A stretch of DNA of 40,000 nt, from NCBI GenBank assembly GCA_009760855.2, contig WPIO01000012.1, forward strand, positions 5,842,501 to 5,882,500, in the 5' to 3' direction. The translations under genes and the position numbers were made by a program. The stretch comes from Cristatella mucedo. Taxonomy: Eukaryota > Bryozoa > Phylactolaemata > Cristatellidae. Under the pieces are notes generated by a model that did not search any database, was not told the DNA's origin, and was given only the letters and a program-made list of their open reading frames with translations. Positions 10,061-20,709 of this stretch are shown here, one piece after another; the first letter of the stretch is position 1; each line of letters opens with the position of its first letter.

Positions 10061-10345
10061 TCTGATTATCTGCTCAGAAGCGTGTACAGTATGTCAGGTG
10101 CAGTGATGTGCATTGATCGTTTTTTAAATGAAACAGTTAGTTCACCCGTACGGCGCGATTCGCCTAAATGGCTTGTGGGCAGACGGTGTGCCACGTATAG
10201 CCACTACGAGTTGCTGGAGTCTGCATGCTATATACATTTGAACGTTGCTGCTACTGCTACTGCTACTGCCGCACTGCTACTCCGTACTTTAGTCAACGGT
10301 AGCGTTAGCCTTGGGGCTTCAGAAGGTTACAGAAGACTATTCTAG
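10061..10345 (+). repeat. Large inverted repeat, left arm
   Basis: By eye this arm pairs with 10478-10735 on the opposite strand at roughly 90-95% identity over about 250 bp. It carries an extra CTGCTA/CTACTG triplet stretch of about 27 bases near 10248-10275 that the right arm lacks. Frames in the two arms translate to similar peptides only because the DNA is duplicated. Confidence 0.85.
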
Positions 10346-10477
10346 TTCATCTTGGATAGCGGCGAAACGACGTCGACGCTTCACGTGCCAATGTCTCTCT
10401 GAATAAGTTATCGGCGCCGTAAGAATGCTTCGCTCTCCAACTACTCACATTGTCATTTGAGGTGGGTGCTGGAACAC
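10346..10477. other. Spacer between inverted-repeat arms
   Basis: About 130 bp of unique sequence separates the two arms. It has no open frame or motif that I recognise. Confidence 0.7.
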
Positions 10478-10735
10478 GAGTAGTCTTCTGTAAACTTCTC
10501 AAGCCCCTAGGCTAACGCTACCGTTGACTAAAGTATGGAGTAGCAGTGCGTACAAATGTATATAGCATGCAGACTCCAGCAACTCGTAGTGGCTATACGT
10601 GGCACATTGTCTGCCCACAAGCCATTTAGGCGAATCGAGCCGTATGAGTGAACAAACTGTTTCATTTAAAAAACGATCAATGCACATCACTGCTTCTGAC
10701 ATATTGTACACACTTCTGAGCAGCCAATCAAATAA
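10478..10735 (-). repeat. Large inverted repeat, right arm
   Basis: Reverse complement of the left arm, without its triplet expansion. Similarity fades just outside GCTGCTCAGAAG (read on the minus strand). The structure could be a foldback/MITE element with long termini or an inverted local duplication. I found no convincing target-site duplication. Confidence 0.85.
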
Positions 10736-11121
10736 CAATAGAACATTCCACAGACGCTGACGTTTGACGCTTTTTCTTATGCAAGTGCGCCATTCAACCT
10801 AATGGGAATTTTTATAATTGCGTTTTTACTAGTCATTTCCGTTAGGACTTATCTCAATATCTCAATCTGATTTTATCCCAGGCTATTGAACTGTCTTTCC
10901 AATTCTTTCTTCTTACGTGTCACCTGAGACGAGTCTCTCGTCCCAGTGGTATTATTCTTTCAAACCAGTTTCATCTCGCAGCCTTACTAAGCAGTATCTT
11001 TTTGCACGTGACTGAAGTGAAGGATGGGTGGTATGAGTGTCACTCGCCCGCCGCACAGTGATTGGCGAGTACAAAAGTGTCAACTCATATCTGATTATAA
11101 CAATTAAACCAATAGCAAGAC
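10736..11121. other. Unique sequence
   Basis: No open frame, repeat or RNA gene that I can support. The sequence is moderately AT-rich. Confidence 0.4.
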
Positions 11122-11690
11122 ATCTTTTTATAGAACCCTCAGAGAACTAAACCTCTTTCTAGAAACTTTAAACGTGCTGTAAGCTATGCATGTTAATGTG
11201 GTTAGTTACAATAAGGAACAGCGTCGGTATGCTGAAACAGCTAAAATACAGTTCACAGTGACTCAGCGCATTATGTTAGGAGAAGATGCTTTTATAGCTT
11301 CTATTTAAATTTCGTCAAGGTAGGGGGTGATGTGACATCATTCGGGAGTGAGTTCCAGGCTTTGGAAGTATTCAACGTAAAGAAACAATCTCCAAAAGAC
11401 TTTTGATTGACTCGAGGCACAGCTAAACGATTTGAGTCGGAAGAGACCACCGGAACGACATGAGACAAGCATAATTGCTAAGTTTTGGAGCAACTGAATG
11501 CGCCTTATTTCACAGGCCGGAGGACCTGGGAGTAGTGGGTTGCAGAGGTTGAGATGAAATGTCACAAATGCATGGACCAACACGGATGCTATATTGCTGT
11601 CTGAGCACGGCTACATGTTTAAAACGAGTTGTGGCGGCTTTAACGTCTCGGGCGGAACTAGGTCGCAAACGCAGCGCTCGTAATGGTGCC
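11122..11690 (-). mobile_element. LINE 3' fragment (CR1/L2-like), with tail
   Basis: Minus-strand translation across shifting frames gives the end of a non-LTR reverse transcriptase ORF. One frame (11583-11338) reads LCNPLLPGPPACEIRRIQLL, the family pattern DYCNSLL.GLP..EI..LQ..QN. A shifted frame reads RLAVPRVNQKSFGD and AWNSLPND, matching the conserved PR...GDR.F...LWNSLP end. The 3' tail at 11126-11176 reads as a reversed TTTAGTTCTCTGAGGGTTCTATAAAA, the same tail type as SINE-A. Frameshifts mark it as dead. Confidence 0.75.
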
Positions 11691-11837
11691 GGTCTTAGCA
11701 GCCGATACGCACGACAAGTACCAGCGAAGACCTGAACCTCGGAGTTACGTTGCAGCACCAATGCACGCAGGTACATTTACCGTAGCGGAACACGGTGGCA
11801 GATACCAAGTGTGCGAAAAACCTTAAAATTAAATTAA

Positions 11838-12003
11838 ATACTAGCTGATTTAACAGCCTCTTTTGTATAGCGAAGAAGAGCCTTTAAGGCTATCGCCACC
11901 GCTTGCAGTGGCGATAAAGGATCGCCCACCGCAGGATTAGAGCCCACGATATCGGGACCGAGGTCGTGAAAAGCAACCGCCTTACCTAGTGCGCCAAAGG
12001 ATA
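11838..12003 (-). mobile_element. SINE-B copy
   Basis: Reversed SINE-B: CTAGCTGATTTAACAGCCTC, then TTTGTATAGCGAAGAAGAGCC, GGCTATCGCCACCGCTTGC, GATCGCCCACCGCAGGATTA and the head GGTCGTGAAAAGCAACCGCC. All family segments are present in order. The B-box side is decayed (GGATTAGAGCCC). Confidence 0.8.
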
Positions 12004-13354
12004 GCAACTCCATATGCATGGCGTGAGACGGCAAAGAAATGACTGCTCTAGCTGCCCAGGGCACCGAGTAAGAATCTGCTCACGCTCTACAGCTCTCCGT
12101 GCTCGAGAGATTGTGCAATCGCCATCGCGTGCACCAGCCTTTGATATTAGCTAGACTACGATGGCATGCGTAGCTGCCACTCCCGCCAACGCGCAGGGCG
12201 GGGCGGGGGGGGGGGTCGGGTGGGCATCAATTGTGGACTCGCTCGTGCTCTACGCTCCACGCCAGACAGATGGAGAGAGCTGAGGTGCCAATCAAATTTG
12301 GGCAGCTTTGATTGGCGCTGCTTGTCAGTGATGAGAGGCACGTGCCACTCCGATGGAGCCTTGCTGTCCATCGACCCAATTTCTTTTACAGCAATCCTGG
12401 GCCTTTGAGGCTATTCAGTACGGCCGAGCATGCAAGCCCACACAGAATAGTCTTCTAAAAACTAATACTTTTCGAAACCGGCGAGTGTCACTGTTATAAT
12501 CTCTGTCAGTGTAAGCGAGTTGAAGCCTAAATAAAATGTAGCCATGCCTTTGCTGCCTATGAGTCAAGCAACCCACTCGAACTGGCAGCTGGTCAATACC
12601 TGGACGTCATAAACAATCCTTGCAAGACATACGTAATTACCAGAAAATTTCCAAAGAATCCTTGCAAGGCATACGTGCTTACCGGAATATTTCCCATTCA
12701 CATTATCTTTGTTGACATAAGTACTTTGACATGCATACCAGTGGTTCGTGGTTCCTTAAACTTTAATTAATGTGAGCCTCGTTGCATGGCCTTCTATCTA
12801 TTGTCTCATCATTTTGTCACAATTATTTGGGCACGTGTGTCCTTGTTACTACTTTCAAATTTTTGTCAGAGTAGAGAGTCAGTGTGTGTTGTAGCGACGT
12901 CGAGATGTTGACGAATGTCGGACTTTCTGGAAAAACTGCAACTGCTGCTTCTCGTCAATTTCGGTCTCTTTGGCTAGCTTTTAAGAGGCCTTTCCTGATA
13001 TTACTTGGATGTTATTTGGGTGTCACAAGTTTCACTGCTTTCCAAAAGCGTCAATTTTTTTCTTTGTTTAATTCATAGCTGCTGTACTGCTCGCGTGTAG
13101 TATTATTATATTATTTGCTGATGTTTATGCTCGGGCGTGCTAATATCTAGGTAAACTAAATGAGCGACTGAACAATTCAGAGAATTTCAAATATTTAGCT
13201 CAATAATGGAAAGGAAAACTGAATGAATGCGTATAATAAAAAGATGTTATTACATGGCGAAATTCACAGTATGTAGAAAATCAACACATCACTTATTTCG
13301 CAATGTAATTTATCTCCGTCTGTAACTCCACAAAGCCATAAATACTATGTGGGT
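12004..13354. other. Unique sequence with minor repeats
   Basis: It contains a run of 11 G at 12205-12215 and a short two-copy tandem repeat at 12615-12698. The frame at 12166-12408 overlaps an opposing frame and shows no domain. AT-rich sequence follows from about 12700. Confidence 0.4.
12615..12698. repeat. Two-copy tandem repeat, period 42 bp
   Basis: AATCCTTGCAAGACATACGT followed by AATTACCAGAAAATTTCC is repeated 42 bases later with several substitutions. Confidence 0.75.
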
Positions 13355-13368
13355 GTTACGCTGGAGAG

Positions 13369-13870
13369 TTTTGTATAGCGCACTCATAGCCTAAGCGGCT
13401 TTCGGTACGCATTTGGAAGCCAAAAGACTTCGTCTCACGCAACAAAGACTAAGTGGGAAGCATAGCAGAGTCAGGAGAGCAGTTGATATAGTGAGTAGCA
13501 TGGAAGTAGCAGCTCAGAACCGCTGGAAAGGATAAGCCATAGCCGGCAGCAGGAGAGAGGTTGTCATTGCGTGAGAACTGTGGAAGTGAGTTCCACAGTC
13601 TAGGACCTGCAGAGCTAAAGCTTCTGTCGCCAACGGTCTTTAAGCGGAGAAACGGAACATCTAATTTATTGTCCGCACCGGACCTGAGGGCTCGAAAAGT
13701 CTGAAACTGGTGCAGCAGCAGTTCAGCTAGGTACGAAGAAGCCAAGCCGTAGCGGGCCTTGTGGGTCAGCATAAGAACTTTGCTCTGAATCCTTTACCCA
13801 ACCGGCATCCAATCAGGTCTAGTAGAATGCTATTCCCCCTAATCATCTAGCCAGCTGTAGTAGAGAACAT
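13369..13870 (-). mobile_element. LINE 3' fragment (CR1/L2-like)
   Basis: The minus-strand frame at 13772-13449 reads the end of a reverse transcriptase ORF: LTHKARYGLASSYLAELL, then LDVPFLRLKT and VGDRSFSSAGPRLWNSLPQ. This is the standard C-terminal block of CR1/L2-group LINEs. Just upstream, on the other side of an in-frame stop, the related block LDWMPVG (family LHWLPV) can be read near 13780-13825. The tail reaches GCGCTATACAAAAC near 13370, matching SINE-A. The copy is 5'-truncated and broken by stops. Confidence 0.85.
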
Positions 13871-13975
13871 CAGCTGGCAGCAGAATCACTTTAGAATTAA
13901 ATAGTTACGAACTGATCTTATGTAACAGCACTCTAATAATGACAGCACTAATAATGAAAAAATTAATAAGCAGCC

Positions 13976-14030
13976 ACTCCTAAAGCACTCTAGTAGAACT
14001 AAATCTCTATCAATGCACTTGAGAATTCAA
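13976..14030 (-). mobile_element. SINE-A/LINE tail fragment, degraded
   Basis: Reads TAAAGCACTCTAGTAGAACT followed by AAATCTCTATC and TGCACTTGAGA on the plus strand, a diverged reversed SINE-A tail. No head is visible. Confidence 0.45.
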
Positions 14031-15424
14031 TATCAGAGAAACAGTGACGAAAGTGTAATGATATGCAACGTGTTATTCTTAGAAAACCCTAAAAAAGTAC
14101 ACTGGCATCATGATTAGGTCAGCACGCGTGAGGACATTAGAAGAGACTCGGAGACACCGGTTATTAGGACCAATGGTTAGCAACGCGTAATAAATAATGC
14201 ATATGTTGCATCGGAATGTGCAAGGAATGCACACAGGAACCAAAAGAAAAATGTATTAATAATAATAATACATACGTAGTTCATGTAGCTCTCTGAGAGA
14301 GCTCGCCGCAAGAGAATTAACGGGAACTGAGGGTTTGTGATGTGCGCGGTCTGAAAAGCAAAGAAGTTTCACACTTAGGCTAGAGACACGCTAAAGAAAA
14401 CATGAAGACACGCACGACCACGGCCTAGTGAGACCTCTGGCTATTAGCATGAACTGATCCACGCGCAGGTGCATAAGCGCAAAGCGTGCTGGACCGAGCA
14501 AGACCACGTTCTCTTGGGGGCGAAGGTCAGTGGACCGCAGGGACAGCAGCTGAGCGGATCCGATGCATCGTTAGCTGAGACCTAAATAATGAAAAGTCAA
14601 AGCAGCTGTTGACAGAAGCCATAAGTGAATTCCTGACTTTTCGGAGCCTACACACTCTAAGGCTCGATCGCCGGTCGATCTCAGGTGGAGTTTTCTGTTA
14701 AGGCACGTGTTCCTGCTATAATTTTTGGACTTCCGCCAGGTATAGGAGTGGCCATGCTTTCCTTGCTGCCGGAGGCTTTGCGGCATACGCCGGACATATG
14801 CAGCGGCAGCTGTTTGCGTTCATATATTTGCCAAGTTTCTTTCGCATCTTATTAAAGATAGGCTAGAAAGAACTAATCACTGACTTCTTCAATGAAGGCA
14901 AATGCTGGTTCCTTTATTGTTTAGCTACATCTGCTAGTGTTGTTGATAATTCGCTCACTTAGGGCGAGTCATTACCTATGCTCGTCTGAGGTCGAATCGG
15001 CTAAGACGGACGTTAAGCCTGCCCCGGTGCTGTACTGCAGAGAAATTAAGGAGACACACGCCCCCAAGCGAATTTTCTGGCGCGAGGCATCGCACGGCGA
15101 AGCGAGTTCGAGGCCCTGCCTTACTATCCACTAAAGCGCACTCGCATTTCCCGGCCACCGTCATCTGCTTTACAGTGACTGGCTTCGCCTCACTCTGTTA
15201 AATAAGTGCTTGTTTAATCCTTACGCAGTGATGGCGCTATGGCTAACGGTCCTTGCGGCAACATGTTCGCCTCCTATAACCCACATTTATTTCAATCGTG
15301 GCTCTGAATATGAGAGGCGACGTGCTGGAGCACCTGAATAGGAACGTTGAGCTCAGCCGTTCCTACTAAAGCCACGCGGGCTGCCCCGGAGAAATTGAAC
15401 CGGAAGTAAAAGAAAAGTAAAGGT
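14031..15424. other. Unique sequence, no gene recognised
   Basis: It contains an (AAT)n stretch at about 14255-14270 followed by a sequence loosely like a reversed SINE-A tail. The other frames (14571-14786 minus, 14937-15134 plus) show no domain. Confidence 0.35.
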
Positions 15425-15592
15425 CGACTGATTTAGCAACTCATTCAGTTGCATAGCGGCAGAAGAGCTTTGCTGCTATCACGCCTGCTCTTGCAGTGGG
15501 GCAGTCAAGGATTGCCCGCTACGGGACTCGAACCCATGACCCGGGTGGCAATGTTGCGAGCACCCGACCCCCGAGCCAAGACCCAGGTAAGC
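15425..15592 (-). mobile_element. SINE-B copy
   Basis: Reversed SINE-B with a strong reversed B box (GGACTCGAACCC at 15524-15535), the tail segment TTGCATAGCGGCAGAAGAGC and the start CGACTGATTTAGCAACTC. The centre (TGCTGCTATCACGCCTGCTC) is a diverged form of the family tail. Confidence 0.7.
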
Positions 15593-15623
15593 AGCAGCAG
15601 CAGCGGCAGCAGTAGCGGCAGCG
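15590..15623. repeat. (CAG)n microsatellite, imperfect
   Basis: CAG/CGG/TAG triplets immediately beside the head end of the minus-strand SINE-B. On the minus strand it gives an Ala-rich frame that is not a gene. Confidence 0.85.
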
Positions 15624-15687
15624 ATAATGGCAGCCGCGGACTCGAGTAGACCCTGCAGCAAGGCCTAGTAGGAGCTCCCTGCCACAG

Positions 15688-15748
15688 CCCCGCCCCCGCC
15701 CCCCCCCCCCCCCCCCCCCCCCGGCCCGTGCCCCCGCCCCCCCCCCGC
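15688..15748. repeat. Poly-C tract
   Basis: Almost pure C, with one run of 24 C at 15699-15722. Such a tract may be misassembled in length, and on the opposite strand it has G4-forming potential. Confidence 0.9.
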
Positions 15749-16690
15749 CAAGAGGCCTGAGCTCAAGCTCGCCGATCGTAGGCTGCCCACTGCACGGTCC
15801 GACCAACTATAGAGTACACCGGCGGTGGGTCATGCAGCTGCAGAAAGTGTAAATGCGCTGCGCTCTAGCGCGATAATGCCCATGCCCACTGCACCTGCAA
15901 TTGGTTAAGATGGTCTGAGGCTTACCGGTGTCCTTTTGATGTGAAAAGCGATCCGTGGCTTTGAGCCAAAGTAGTACAGGAAATGACGCGGCACACTCTT
16001 TCTGGCTCGTTCTCAAGCGAGGCAGTGCTAAGGCTGGGCATTTTAAAAATTGCACACAGAAATGGGTGAACGGCGCGCGATAGGACTGAGCCAGCAAAAT
16101 TATTCTCCGGCCCGCAGGTGCAGAAGAATGCGAGAGAGTTTTGTCTAAACGGCGTGAGCTGCAATTGTTTTAAAATTCACACAATGCATATACCGTAAGA
16201 AAATTCTGAGCGTATGTGTGTGCGCGAGCGCACGCGCACACTGCGGGGCATCCTGTCGCGTAGCCTGCAGGTAGACTTACATCGCTTTCACATAAACGCA
16301 GCCCGTGCCATTCTCGCGACCAAACGTGCGACTGAGCCGCCGCTCGGGCAGCGCTTGGCGAGCAAACTATCCTGGCTGCGAGTGAATCGTACCGGCGGCG
16401 AGTCAAGGATGCTCCAGTGCAATCTTTCTCCCTAAAACGCACAAGCTTCCACTTCTGGGTGGCGGACGACCAGACGAGATGCTAGGAGGAGCTGATGCGT
16501 GCGATTTGCCTACCCTACCTTCTTTTGGAGTGTTCGCAGAATTACTGCGATTATACCCAGAACATCCTAACGTTGGATCGCCGACTTGCGTCCCTCCTGC
16601 GAGGAAAAACATTCAAGGTCGTCCAGACTCTTTTCCAATCCTGAACTGGTAAAGAAACGTTGGCTGTGAGCTCTCATTCTATCTTGTTTT
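15749..16690. other. Sequence without recognised gene
   Basis: Short open frames lie on both strands (15922-16164 and 16170-16442 minus, 16214-16435 plus), without known motifs. GC content climbs towards the second CpG-rich block. Confidence 0.4.
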
Positions 16691-18420
16691 TCGAAAGGCG
16701 CGGAAAGCAACTCGAGGCTCAAACGCGGCCGGCGCCGGTATGAGCCAGCGAGTGCATTGTGCGGCAATGGTGAGTTCGCTCGCTTGCAGCCGCCGCGATG
16801 GTCTAGAAATAATGGCGCGGGCAGGTGAAGCGCCACTGAGTTCAGAGGACACTGCTCAAAGCTGACGACCCCAACCGAAGTGGCCGCGTGACTTGTCGAC
16901 TCTGAGCAGCCGGGCCCAAGCAAGGCTCGCGGTCACGCCGACCGGCCGCTCGGCCCGACCCCACGCGAGGCCAGAAACGGCAGCTAAGCGGAAAGCTGCT
17001 CTGTCGTCTGCTGCGAACTCTTTCTAAGTCGCGCCATTTAGCACTTCTCTCTACCCCGCCGGTCTAGCCCGTCGACCCAACGGGATGGCGCTCGCCGAGA
17101 CAACCTAGGCGCTCGCTCGCACGTCGCAACACTACTGGCCTGATGCTGAAATGTACGTAGCAGCGGGCGATGACGTCCGGAGCCTGCGCGCTCAGTCGGA
17201 TGCGTGCGCGCGAGCGCGCATGCGCAAGCGAGCGAGCGCATGCAGCCACGGGCGCCTGGCGAGTCGAACCGCGCGAGCTCGCCGTCCGGGTCACCGTACG
17301 GGTCAGCCTCGGCCGCGGCGCTAGAGCGCTATTGCGAAACGGGCCGGGTACTCGGGGGTGCGGCGGCGGCGAGCCCACTCTGCAGCGCTCGGAGGCGCAC
17401 TCTGCTGCGCGCAGTGGCGACGCCTCGCGCGCAGGTCGCCGGAATCGGCACGCCTGTGTCGTAGCCATTGCGGCGGGTGCCGCCCGCGTCGGGGTCGCGC
17501 CCGCCCGGGCAGGTGGCTGCCTGCGGCGACGCGACCACCCACCCAGGGCGCGCATCGCGGGAGCCCGATCGCGGCGGCAGCGGTGGCCGGGTAGGGCGCG
17601 CGCGTTGCCGCGGCCCGCGAGCCCACCGGCAGCGAAGCCGCCCGCAATCGACGAAACTGGATTTCGCCGGCACGACGTTTGTTGTTATGCAAGCGCGCGA
17701 GCGGCGCGCAAGTCATGACACCGCGACGTCGGTTACACGACTCGTCGCTTAACCGAGGAACTCGATACGGGCGAGCGGAGAGCGGCCCGCTTAGCTGAGT
17801 ATACGACCGAGTCGCCGGCATTAAATTATTTAGTCTCGCGACCGCTCGGTCGCTAGACAGAAATAAACCGGGAGATCGCAGCGCCCGCTAAAGGAGTCGT
17901 CCTAAGTAAGTAAGAGGATAGCTGACCTCATAATTGGCTCAAGTAGTTTGAAAATAAATAAGCCTCCGAGGATTTGCGTTATTTGTCTAAACACGATTGC
18001 AGTAAAAATGTCAGCAGCGCGGGAATCGGGCGTCGGGCAACGGGAGGCAAATCGCCGCGAGATGGAGCCACCGGACCGAGCGGCGGCCTCGACGTTTCCA
18101 ATTAATTTGCCCAGAGCCGTCGTCATAAACAACCCAGCGAATGCGGAGGAGTGGGCTCGTCGCTGCTGACTCGGACTAATGACCCGTTTGGTATCGCGGG
18201 TACTTCTGCGTTGCGAAATGGTGGACTGGGCGCGAGCGTGGTGCACTGAGCAGCGAGCGTGCACCACGCTCCACTCGGCCGGCGAGCGCGCGAAAGTCGG
18301 CGATCGCAAGTCGAGCGAAATGAAACTGCGAACGAAGCGTTTCGACAACGTTCCTGCTGACTGGCGGTCCGAGCACGCTACGGGTGCAAAAGTGACTGTG
18401 CCCTACAGAGAAGGATGGGC
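16691..18420. promoter_or_regulatory. CpG-island-like block 2
   Basis: About 1.7 kb of GC-rich, CpG-dense DNA, densest at 17050-17800. Many overlapping frames on both strands give Arg/Ala/Pro-rich peptides and no domain, as expected from base composition. Near its right side an AT-richer stretch (about 17820-18130) holds AATTAATTTG, ATAAATAA and CATAAACAA motifs, echoing the AT-richer core of island 1. It is a candidate promoter or regulatory region, but no exon could be attached. Confidence 0.5.
18234..18271. repeat. Perfect 13-bp-arm hairpin
   Basis: GAGCGTGGTGCAC (18234-18246) pairs exactly with GTGCACCACGCTC (18259-18271) across a 12-base loop. Confidence 0.85.
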
Positions 18421-18716
18421 GGAGGAAGCCGTTGGGGTAGCGAACGTGATGGACGATGGAAGGTATGGAAGGTGATGGACGATGCAAGAGAAGAGGATGA
18501 TGCACGCGAACGCCAGCAATCGAGGGAAGAAGGAACTCCCTCGAGGGGGGTAGTCGATGGGACGGTAGTTGAGGATGCATTCGCACAAAGACGAAAAGGA
18601 AGGGGAGATGAAAGCCCCTTGGAGTGACTAGGCAGCGGGCTAAAATGGACAGGAGACGAGAAAGTAGCTCTAACTGCGAGACAGAGGGTGAGATTGAGAG
18701 TGAGAGTGAGAGATAG

Positions 18717-18722
18717 TGACAG

Positions 18723-18765
<43 letters not shown>

Positions 18766-18884
18766 CAGACAGACAGACAGACAGACAGTCACAGACAGAC
18801 AGACGAAGACAGACAGACAGACAAGAGAAAGATATACATACAGACAAAGAGACAGACAGACAGACTGACAGGCAGGCAGGCAGA
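18717..18884. repeat. (GACA)n array
   Basis: A long GACA/CAGA tetranucleotide array with a few interruptions. It makes Cys/Leu/Ser/Val-rich frames on the minus strand and Asp/Arg/Gln/Thr-rich frames on the plus strand, none of which are genes. Confidence 0.95.
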
Positions 18885-19337
18885 CAGAGTGAGAGGGCGC
18901 GAAACGGCGGCTGTTGAGAAGTCGGCGACATCGCCGGAAAACCCTGGCCTCTACGTGACCAAAACTATCGGTTTGTAGCAGCCCAGGCTGATACAATTCG
19001 TTGGCGCAGTGGCAGATACGACGAATCTTGACCTCGCGAGCTCTCGAGACCTCGTGAGCCGGGGACAAGTTCTCGCCGGCCAAGCACGCCGGACTGCAGC
19101 AGCCAGACCAGCTGGGCCAGACTCGGTGCCGCTCGAGGTAGCTAAAGCAGCAATTGGACCACTTCGGGTAATCCGAAATGGCTGGCCCCCAAGGCTTCCC
19201 ATAGTCAGGATATACTCACTTGCGTCGAGGTTTTGTTTTCTTTCTGCTAAAGCTACGGGAGGGCGGAAACTTTTATCTGGAAGTGAGTGACGCTGGCTGG
19301 CAGCGGGATGCTATCTCTACAGCACCTCATTGGTGGC

Positions 19338-19382
19338 CAATGTGCTGCTCGGCAATGTGCTGCTCGGCAATGTGCTGATTGG
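19338..19382. repeat. 15-bp tandem repeat, three copies
   Basis: CAATGTGCTGCTCGG occurs twice exactly, followed by a third copy, CAATGTGCTGATTGG. Confidence 0.9.
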
Positions 19383-19611
19383 CTGCGTTGTTCAGCTGCG
19401 TTGCTCGGCTACAGGATAAAATCAAACTAACGCGGCTACCTACTCAAATAATCAATACGCCTGCGGTATGGCAGGCTTGCGGTCCTGAAAAGATATTGAT
19501 GCCGAACCAGCAAGCGTTCTTCTCGGTCGCTGTGGACCGGAAATATTTTGTAAGCGTCGATCCACTTTTGCCGTTGCCACCGTTTATGAGATTGGTTGGT
19601 TCAGTAGGTAA

Positions 19612-19680
19612 ATAGATCGATAGATAGATTGATACATAGATCGATAAATAGATAGATAGACCGATCAATAGATGGACGGA
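19612..19680. repeat. (GATA)n-like array, imperfect
   Basis: GATAGATAGATTGATACATA and similar units with CGAT and GGAC variants. Confidence 0.85.
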
Positions 19681-19821
19681 CGGGCGGATATATTAACTGA
19701 ACCAGGCATAATAGAACTACAATTTATTTTGCCTTACCATAGTCATGACGCCTGGGGGGTGAGAAGCACAGGATTAAATCTTGTACTGACTGACTTCTTT
19801 CCTAAAGGCCAACTCCTCGAT

Positions 19822-19993
19822 GTTGGCTCGCCCCTGGGTCGTAGCCTGTAAATAAGGTACTCGAACTCCACACCGTAGGTCGTGGGTTCGAGTCTTGCTG
19901 CATGCAATCTTTTATTGCTTCCTGCGAGCAGGAGTTATTGCCGTTAAGGGTTTTCAGCTAGTGTGTGACTGAAGCTGATGAAGCCGCTAGCTG
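19822..19993 (+). mobile_element. SINE-B copy
   Basis: Head TTGGCTCGCCCCTGGGTC with A-box-like GGTACTCGAACTCC region and a clear B box (GGGTTCGAGTC at 19884-19894). It continues with CAATCTTTTATTGCTTCCTG, GCCGTTAAGGGTTTTCAGC and ends near AAGCCGCTAGCTGTTACTTT. The tail has diverged from the copies at 9171 and 11838. Confidence 0.65.
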
Positions 19994-20063
19994 TTACTTT
20001 ACTCAGCTGTAGGAGTCAATACATGAAGTACCCTTTTCCATTAAGTTATGGTTTGTAACCTGT

Positions 20064-20192
20064 TGGATGTTACCAAACTCTCTGCCTACCAGTCTTACCT
20101 GGCTTGGATGGTGTTTTCAAAGGAGAAATGCATGTTTGAAATCCCCATCCAAGCCAGGTAAGACTGGTAGGCAGAGAGTTTGGTAACATCCA
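20064..20192. repeat. Perfect 47-bp inverted repeat (hairpin)
   Basis: The arm at 20064-20110 is the exact reverse complement of 20146-20192, with a 35-base centre. Pairing can be extended imperfectly into the centre (TTCAAA with TTTGAA), leaving a small loop around GGAGAAATGCAT. A stem of this length without a mismatch suggests a recent or maintained structure. It could be a very young foldback/MITE or a hairpin RNA locus. No transposase, TSD or promoter is visible. Confidence 0.9.
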
Positions 20193-20635
20193 CACATTGA
20201 GATGGTATCCTGCAGCAGGGCTATGTGTATAGTTGAACGTATTGCAATGCATTTGTGGCCGGATGTTAAAACAAGCAGCAGATGAAGTAGGCAGTACTCT
20301 TAAGTCGTATTCGTGTCTTAGAATATTGGGTCACTTTTTTCGTTCGGTCAGATCAATTTCATTCCGTTTGCTGTCCATAGGAGCATGTATTCGATCCTCA
20401 GATAACCTGATAAGTGACTGAGAGCCAATTGCGTAGTCTCTGGTATGGATTTCGCCTGTATCTTTTGCGCGCCTTTTGCGGCCCCCACCTTGCAGATGAC
20501 TGTTGTATATCACCGAAGTGCCCGAATCTATAAAACACTTGTGTGACGGCTGGAGTATCTACGTCAGCACTCTTTTCAGCCGATCGGTTTCTGTATTGTG
20601 GCGCACTGTGTGTATGCTATTACGCGAATGCAGGT
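20193..20635. other. Sequence without recognised gene
   Basis: Short frames at 20233-20421 plus and 20331-20513 minus overlap each other and show no domain. Confidence 0.4.
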
Positions 20636-20675
20636 TTGTGTGTGTGTCCTTGAGTGTGTGTGTGTGTGTGTGTGT

Positions 20676-20707
<32 letters not shown>

Positions 20708-20709
20708 CT
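20636..20709. repeat. (TG)n microsatellite, interrupted
   Basis: TG dinucleotide tract with three or four interruptions (CCTTGA, CCTCG, CTT). Confidence 0.95.

Larger units (their letters stand above)
18885..19821. other. Sequence without recognised gene
   Basis: It contains only small tandem repeats (listed separately) and short frames (19009-19290 plus, 18951-19202 minus) without a domain. Confidence 0.4.

Noticed and set aside
17064-18348. Several overlapping frames of 80-180 codons in CpG block 2
   Set aside because: Same reason: overlapping frames on both strands and no motif. The 148-codon minus frame at 18348-17902 also shows no recognisable domain.
18176-18931. A 251-codon minus frame
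   Set aside because: Its long Cys/Leu/Ser/Val portion is the translation of the GACA array, and the rest has no domain.
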